A stretch of DNA of 64,000 bases, taken from contig NZ_JAHWQX010000005.1 of NCBI RefSeq assembly GCF_019334345.1, forward strand, positions 124,001-188,000. Reading direction: 5' to 3'. The stretch's first letter is position 1; every line of letters starts with the position of its first letter. Source of the stretch: Neohoeflea coraliihabitans (lineage in GTDB: Bacteria; Pseudomonadota; Alphaproteobacteria; Rhizobiales; Rhizobiaceae). The notes under the pieces are model-generated. The model saw only the letters and a list, made by a program, of their open reading frames with translations, ran no database searches and was not told the DNA's origin. Shown piece after piece: positions 60,614-64,000 of the stretch. The position numbers and the translations under genes were made by a program.

Positions 60614-61122
60614 AGTTCGTGCAGGTCTAGCTCATCTATGAATGCCTTGCCTTTTTCGCTGATTGTAAGCAAGCAGGGCGCAGACTGCATTCCACCGATA
60701 AATACTCCGCCCTGTGGTTGCTGAACGTGCAGGTAGCCTGCGTCTAACAGTCTTTTTATCAGCAGCATGTTGAAGGCTGGCCATTGAGCGCCTTGGCCTT
60801 GTGGAAGCTTTGCGACCTCAAAAAGAACATCAATTTCGACTTGGGAGAACTTGTCATGCGCGAACCGCAGGTTGGCCTTGTAGAGCCGCAGACTCTTACG
60901 ATCAATCTCCCCTTTGTCGGCGCGCCTGTGGCAGTTCGGACAGAGGGCGATGAGGTTGTCATACTCATGCGCTTGACACTTCGCCCACTGGATAATGTGG
61001 TGAATATCGACCTCGATGTATCGGCAAGTGGGGATGGCGCACCGGTGCCCCGCTTCGACGAGAACGCGCCTCCTGATTTCAGCAGGTATTGGCGGGCGCC
61101 TCTCTCCGTCTGAGCAACTCAT
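60610..61122 (-). CDS. HNH endonuclease, IS passenger
   Basis: 170 residues from ATG 61120-61122 with AGGATCTATA upstream; a TTG six codons earlier is possible. HNH core: GHRCAIPTCRYIEVDIHHIIQ, then YDNLIALCPNCHRRADKGEI with the zinc cysteines and the catalytic His pair. The C-terminal half resembles a winged-helix. A nuclease that might help target or homing, by inference. Convergent and stop-overlapping with the 47-residue ORF. Confidence 0.85.
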   Translation of the reverse strand: MSCSDGERRPPIPAEIRRRVLVEAGHRCAIPTCRYIEVDIHHIIQWAKCQAHEYDNLIALCPNCHRRADKGEIDRKSLRLYKANLRFAHDKFSQVEIDVLFEVAKLPQGQGAQWPAFNMLLIKRLLDAGYLHVQQPQGGVFIGGMQSAPCLLTISEKGKAFIDELDLHEL

Positions 61123-61172
61123 TATAGATCCTAAACTCAATTAGAGATTCCCACATAAACATATTCTCACTC

Positions 61173-61206
61173 GGGTTTGTCAAATATAATATCGCCAATT
61201 TATTCC
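61173..61206. repeat. Right terminal inverted repeat of the IS1595 element
   Basis: Reverse complement begins GGAATAAATTGGCG and ends TTGACAAACCC; differs from the left end only at positions 6-7. Its inward TTGACA could contribute to HNH transcription. Confidence 0.93.
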
Positions 61207-61358
61207 AATGTCGGCATAAATATGCCTCCACCGAAGACGCGAAACCTTCACTTGTTGCCAGGGGAGGAAAGTAGCGCAGCCTGCGCCTTGACCCTCGCAA
61301 AAGCAGATGAGCTGTCTTATATGCGCTGCATGAGCACGACAGGGCGGCGCCGCTGAGC
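61207..61358. other. Right flank of the IS, upstream of the zincin gene
   Basis: 152 bp, no gene. Contains a 14-bp palindrome GGCATAAATATGCC at 61213-61226 immediately outside the IS, and must hold the promoter of the following peptidase gene. Confidence 0.4.
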
Positions 61359-61781
61359 ATGGCGCGTTTTGACCAGACCGGAGATTGGGAAGACCGCTAC
61401 GCGCCGGATTTGAAGACATTCGAATCCCTGGCGCTGTCGGCCTATGCGCAGCTTCCGGACCGTTTTCGCAGCCTCAGCACCGACTTGATCATCCAGGTCG
61501 AGGATTTCCCCAGCGACGAGATCTTCGAGGATATGGGTCTGGAAACCCCCTTCGATCTGCTCGGCCTGTTCGAAGGGCGGGGTCTGTCGGAACGGTTCAC
61601 CATCGAGACCGGCGAGATGGCCAACTGCATCCGTCTCTACCGGCGGCCTATACTCGACTATTGGGCGGAAAACGAGGAAACCCTCGGTGATATCATCACG
61701 CATGTGCTGATCCACGAGATCGGCCATCATTTCGGCCTTTCCGATGAGGATATGGAGCGCATCGAAGCCACTGTCGGCTGA
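61359..61781 (+). CDS. Zincin-like metallopeptidase domain protein
   Basis: 140 residues. The zinc motif HEIGHHFGLSD (HExxHxxGxxD) is at about 122-132, near the C-terminus, as in the short PF06262-type zincin family; no signal peptide. Upstream are the acidic segment VEDFPSDEIFEDMG and IRLYRRPILDYW. Function unknown; cytosolic. Convergent with the M20 gene, 36 bp apart. Confidence 0.85.
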   Translation: MARFDQTGDWEDRYAPDLKTFESLALSAYAQLPDRFRSLSTDLIIQVEDFPSDEIFEDMGLETPFDLLGLFEGRGLSERFTIETGEMANCIRLYRRPILDYWAENEETLGDIITHVLIHEIGHHFGLSDEDMERIEATVG

Positions 61782-61817
61782 GCCGCGCGTCAGCGTTTTC
61801 CAAAGATCGCTGGGCTC

Positions 61818-62999
61818 TCAACCGCAGAGCTGGCGCGCAATATCGCTAAACATCGCCACCCCGGAGACAAGCAGCGCGTCGGGGAAATCGTAGTCGGGAT
61901 TGTGCAGACCGGGATGGTCCTCGCCCGCGCCAAGGACGAACAGGGCCGAGGGGGCTGCCGCTCCGAAACGGCCGAAATCCTCGGACCAGCGGAATGGCGC
62001 ATCAATCGTTGCCCTTTGCAGAGCGAGATTATCGACTGCCGCCTCGATGATGGCGCTGGCGGCTGGATCATTGTGGCCGGCGGCAAAATTCTCGTGCCGC
62101 GTGATGTGCAAACCAAGACCGGCGGCTGAAGCGGCCTGGCGCGCGCGCGCCTCAGCGGCCGTCAACAATTGCGATTGCAGAGCATCATTGATGGCGCGGA
62201 TGGTCAGCCAGATCTCGGCGTCCCCCGGCGCGATGCCGAAAGCTGCTTCGCCCAAGCGGGCATGCGACAGGGTGATCAGAGATTGGCCCTCAGGGTGACC
62301 AAGGGTGCGTGGCAGCTCGGGCAGAACCTGCATCAAGGTGGCCAAGGTCTGGCCCGGACTGCACCCCTGCTCCGGCTGAGCGGCGTGGGCGGTGCGGCCC
62401 GTCAGCCGGATCGCCAGTCCTTCGGAGGCAAAAGTGAAGGGGCCGGGACGAATGCCTACGGCATGCAGCGGCAGGCCGGGCAGATTGTGCAGGGCAAAGG
62501 CGAAATCCGGCTTGATTTCTGAAAAGCGTGGATCGGCAAGCACGTCAGCGGCGCCGGCGCCGGTTTCTTCAGCCGGCTGGAACAGGAGGATGACCCGGCC
62601 GCGCGCCGGTCGCTGGGCGGCAAAGTGCGCGGCAAGGCCGCACAGGATCGCCATATGGCCGTCATGACCGCAAAGATGGCCCTTGCCGATACGTTCCGAC
62701 CGCCAGTCGAAATCTGAGATTTCCGTGATCGGCAATCCATCGAGCTCGCAGCGGAAGAGCAGCGTCGGTCCTTCACGTGCAGCCGCGCCGCTTGCGGCGA
62801 AGATGGCGGCCACACCATGCCCGCCAAGCCCGGTGAGCAGACGATCGGGGTCAAGTCCGGCAAGGTGGGCGGCGATGTGTGCGGCGGTCTCGGCCTCGGC
62901 ACCCGACAATTCCGGACGGCGGTGCAGTGCGCGGCGCAGAGACACGAGGCTGGCGGGGGCTTTGCCAAGGGCGCTTGAACTGCCGACAGAACCGGTCAT
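61818..62999 (-). CDS. M20-family amidohydrolase
   Basis: 393 residues from ATG 62997-62999. Metal ligands in GHLCGHDGHMAIL, the catalytic Glu pair in FQPAEETGAG, and HNLPGLPLHAVG, with a dimerisation domain in the middle and a C-terminal GAGEDHPGLHNPDYDFPD. Resembles the M20D group (hippurate/indole-acetyl-amino-acid hydrolases). Substrate unknown. Its start overlaps the DUF1737 stop by 4 bp. Confidence 0.93.
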   Translation of the reverse strand: MTGSVGSSSALGKAPASLVSLRRALHRRPELSGAEAETAAHIAAHLAGLDPDRLLTGLGGHGVAAIFAASGAAAREGPTLLFRCELDGLPITEISDFDWRSERIGKGHLCGHDGHMAILCGLAAHFAAQRPARGRVILLFQPAEETGAGAADVLADPRFSEIKPDFAFALHNLPGLPLHAVGIRPGPFTFASEGLAIRLTGRTAHAAQPEQGCSPGQTLATLMQVLPELPRTLGHPEGQSLITLSHARLGEAAFGIAPGDAEIWLTIRAINDALQSQLLTAAEARARQAASAAGLGLHITRHENFAAGHNDPAASAIIEAAVDNLALQRATIDAPFRWSEDFGRFGAAAPSALFVLGAGEDHPGLHNPDYDFPDALLVSGVAMFSDIARQLCG

Positions 63000-63202
63000 T
63001 GCGCACCGAGCTTGATATCGGGGCTGTATTCCTTGCCCTCGACATCCTTGCGCACCGCCTGACCGCATTGCATCTGCCCTGTGGCGGCGTTGAAGGCATA
63101 GGTCGGGGTGCCGTACAGTTCCCATCCGGCGTTCAGCGCCGCCGTGACCTTGTGACAGAAGGCGGAATCATCGGGGCCGGTGAGAAAACGGAAAAGTCGC
63201 AT
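62996..63202 (-). CDS. DUF1737 small protein
   Basis: 68 residues, full length for the family. Begins MRLFRFLTGPDDSAFCHKVT, with ALNAGWELYGTPTYAF. Unknown function; coupled to the M20 amidohydrolase by a 4-bp overlap and 22 bp after the CoA-ester lyase, so likely one operon. Confidence 0.88.
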   Translation of the reverse strand: MRLFRFLTGPDDSAFCHKVTAALNAGWELYGTPTYAFNAATGQMQCGQAVRKDVEGKEYSPDIKLGAQ

Positions 63203-63224
63203 GCACGCTCCTCTCTCTAGGACT

Positions 63225-64000
63225 TCAGAGTTCGTCGTCGGGCTTGTGGCCGGACGTCCGGCTCTCGCGACGCGCCTTCTCGATCAGCTTCGCCGCTGAT
63301 TGCGCATGCAGGCGCTCGACCATGCGGCCGTCGAGACTGAGAACGCCGACGCCAGCATTTTCAGGCTTGGCAAATGCCGCGACGATGGCGCGGGCCTCGC
63401 GCAATGCGTCGGACTCGACGCTGAAAACGTCATTGGCCACAGCGATCTGCGAGGGATGGATCAATGTCTTGCCATCAAAGCCCATGGCGCGCCCATCCCG
63501 GCATTCGGCGGCAAAACTCTCGGCATCGCGGAAATCGTTGAAGACGCCATCGAGCACATCGAGACCGTAGGCGCGGGCGGCAAGCAGAACCTGCATCAGC
63601 CATGCGGTCAATTGCGGGCGTCCCGGCGTCGGCGCGACATTGGTTTCCTTGACGAGATCGTTGGTGCCGAGAACCAGGCAGTCGAGACGGCACCCGGGCG
63701 TGCGCGCAGCGCGGGCAATATGACCGGCATTCATGACGCCACGCGGCGTTTCGATCATGGCCCACAGACGCAAGGTTGCGGGCGCATCGGTCTCATCAAG
63801 CGCCGCGTCAATGTCGCTGATGTCCTCCGGCTCCTCGACCTTTGGCACCAATATGGCATCGGGCCTGACAGCGCGGGCGGCGAGCAGATCCTCGTGGCCC
63901 CACGGGGTCGAAAGAGCGTTGATCCGGACGATGGTTTCGCGTCCCTCGGCAAGAGGCTCGGCCAGGAAAGAGCGCAATTCTTCGCGGGCTGCATTCTTCT
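63225..64000 (-). CDS. HpcH/HpaI-CitE-family CoA-ester lyase (malyl-CoA lyase-like), partial
   Basis: 258 codons to the window edge; the N-terminus lies outside. Visible motifs: VRINALSTPWGHEDL, LVPKVEEPEDI, AMIETPRGVMNAG, VLGTNDLVKETN, and GFDGKTLIHPSQI, all of the CitE-like family. It cleaves or forms 3-hydroxyacyl-CoA such as malyl-CoA or citramalyl-CoA. The start codon is not in view. Confidence 0.9.
   Translation of the reverse strand, partial: KNAAREELRSFLAEPLAEGRETIVRINALSTPWGHEDLLAARAVRPDAILVPKVEEPEDISDIDAALDETDAPATLRLWAMIETPRGVMNAGHIARAARTPGCRLDCLVLGTNDLVKETNVAPTPGRPQLTAWLMQVLLAARAYGLDVLDGVFNDFRDAESFAAECRDGRAMGFDGKTLIHPSQIAVANDVFSVESDALREARAIVAAFAKPENAGVGVLSLDGRMVERLHAQSAAKLIEKARRESRTSGHKPDDEL

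Larger units (their letters stand above)
58504..61206 (+). mobile_element. IS1595-family insertion sequence with passenger genes (2703 bp)
   Basis: Bounded by 34-bp inverted repeats (58504-58537 and 61173-61206) that match at 32 of 34 positions. Contents: IS1595 transposase (+), DUF3800 (-), a 47-residue ORF (+) and an HNH endonuclease (-). Base composition is visibly lower in GC than flanking DNA. No 8-bp target duplication can be found at the ends, suggesting an old insertion or a later rearrangement. Confidence 0.92.

Noticed and set aside
58504-61206. Passenger nucleases as an anti-phage defence island
   Set aside because: DUF3800 and HNH genes lie inside the IS repeats and no other defence genes are present, so a defence system is not supported.
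61213-61226. Palindrome GGCATAAATATGCC next to the IS as an operator
   Set aside because: Single short palindrome with no partner copy or recognised regulator; kept only as a note on the flank.

Overview
This is GC-rich alphaproteobacterial chromosomal DNA, almost certainly from the order Hyphomicrobiales (Rhizobiales). Gene order supports this: ahcY-ptsH-EIIA(Man)-hprK-chvG-chvI with a divergent pckA; hisB-DUF2628-hisH-hisA-hisF-hisE-coaA with a divergent hslVU; Tim44-mltA-smr-XRE opposite fxsA-secB; and a replication-origin block ppsR|oriC|hemE-hemJ-rho-mnmE-mnmG-rsmG-parA-parB. No rRNA, tRNA or CRISPR array was seen. The genus cannot be fixed from the window.

Layout. 1-7 kb: methyl-cycle (ahcY), nitrogen-type phosphotransfer proteins, the ChvG/ChvI envelope two-component system and PEP carboxykinase. 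7-10 kb: ribosome rescue (ArfB), AlkB repair, a PAP2-type membrane phosphatase and pantothenate kinase. 10-14.5 kb: histidine operon, with an unusual 43-bp duplication of the hisF start. 14.5-22 kb: HslVU protease, an exported DUF1402 protein, the overlapping Tim44/MltA/Smr/XRE operon, FxsA and SecB. 22-25.5 kb: dnaQ, coaE, aroE, maf, ppsR. 25.5-36 kb: candidate chromosomal origin with DnaA boxes and clustered GANTC sites, hemE, hemJ, rho, the mnmE/mnmG/rsmG RNA-modification genes, parAB and four parS-like palindromes; then holA, lptE and leuS (to 38.9 kb). 39-46 kb: YggS, a PrpE-type acyl-CoA synthetase with an SDR, TrcR-like DUF1013 regulator, acetyl-CoA synthetase, and a possible 21-codon gene with a perfect extended Shine-Dalgarno. 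46-52.4 kb: SDHAF4-like DUF1674, htpX, rsmB, a heparinase-like protein and purH. 52.4-58.5 kb: SOS mutagenesis operon imuA-imuB-dnaE2 with a LexA box. 58.5-61.2 kb: a 2.7-kb IS1595-family element with three passenger genes and a structured intergenic segment. 61.3-64 kb: zincin peptidase, M20 amidohydrolase, DUF1737 and a partial CoA-ester lyase.

Most of the window is conserved housekeeping DNA. The accessory material is the IS1595 element, which sits just upstream of the imuA promoter. The less ordinary signals are the duplicated hisF start, which keeps translational coupling through a 42-codon stub; the short ORF at 45.8 kb with its own UUCG-loop terminator; the three-way-junction fold inside the IS; and the origin/parS architecture.
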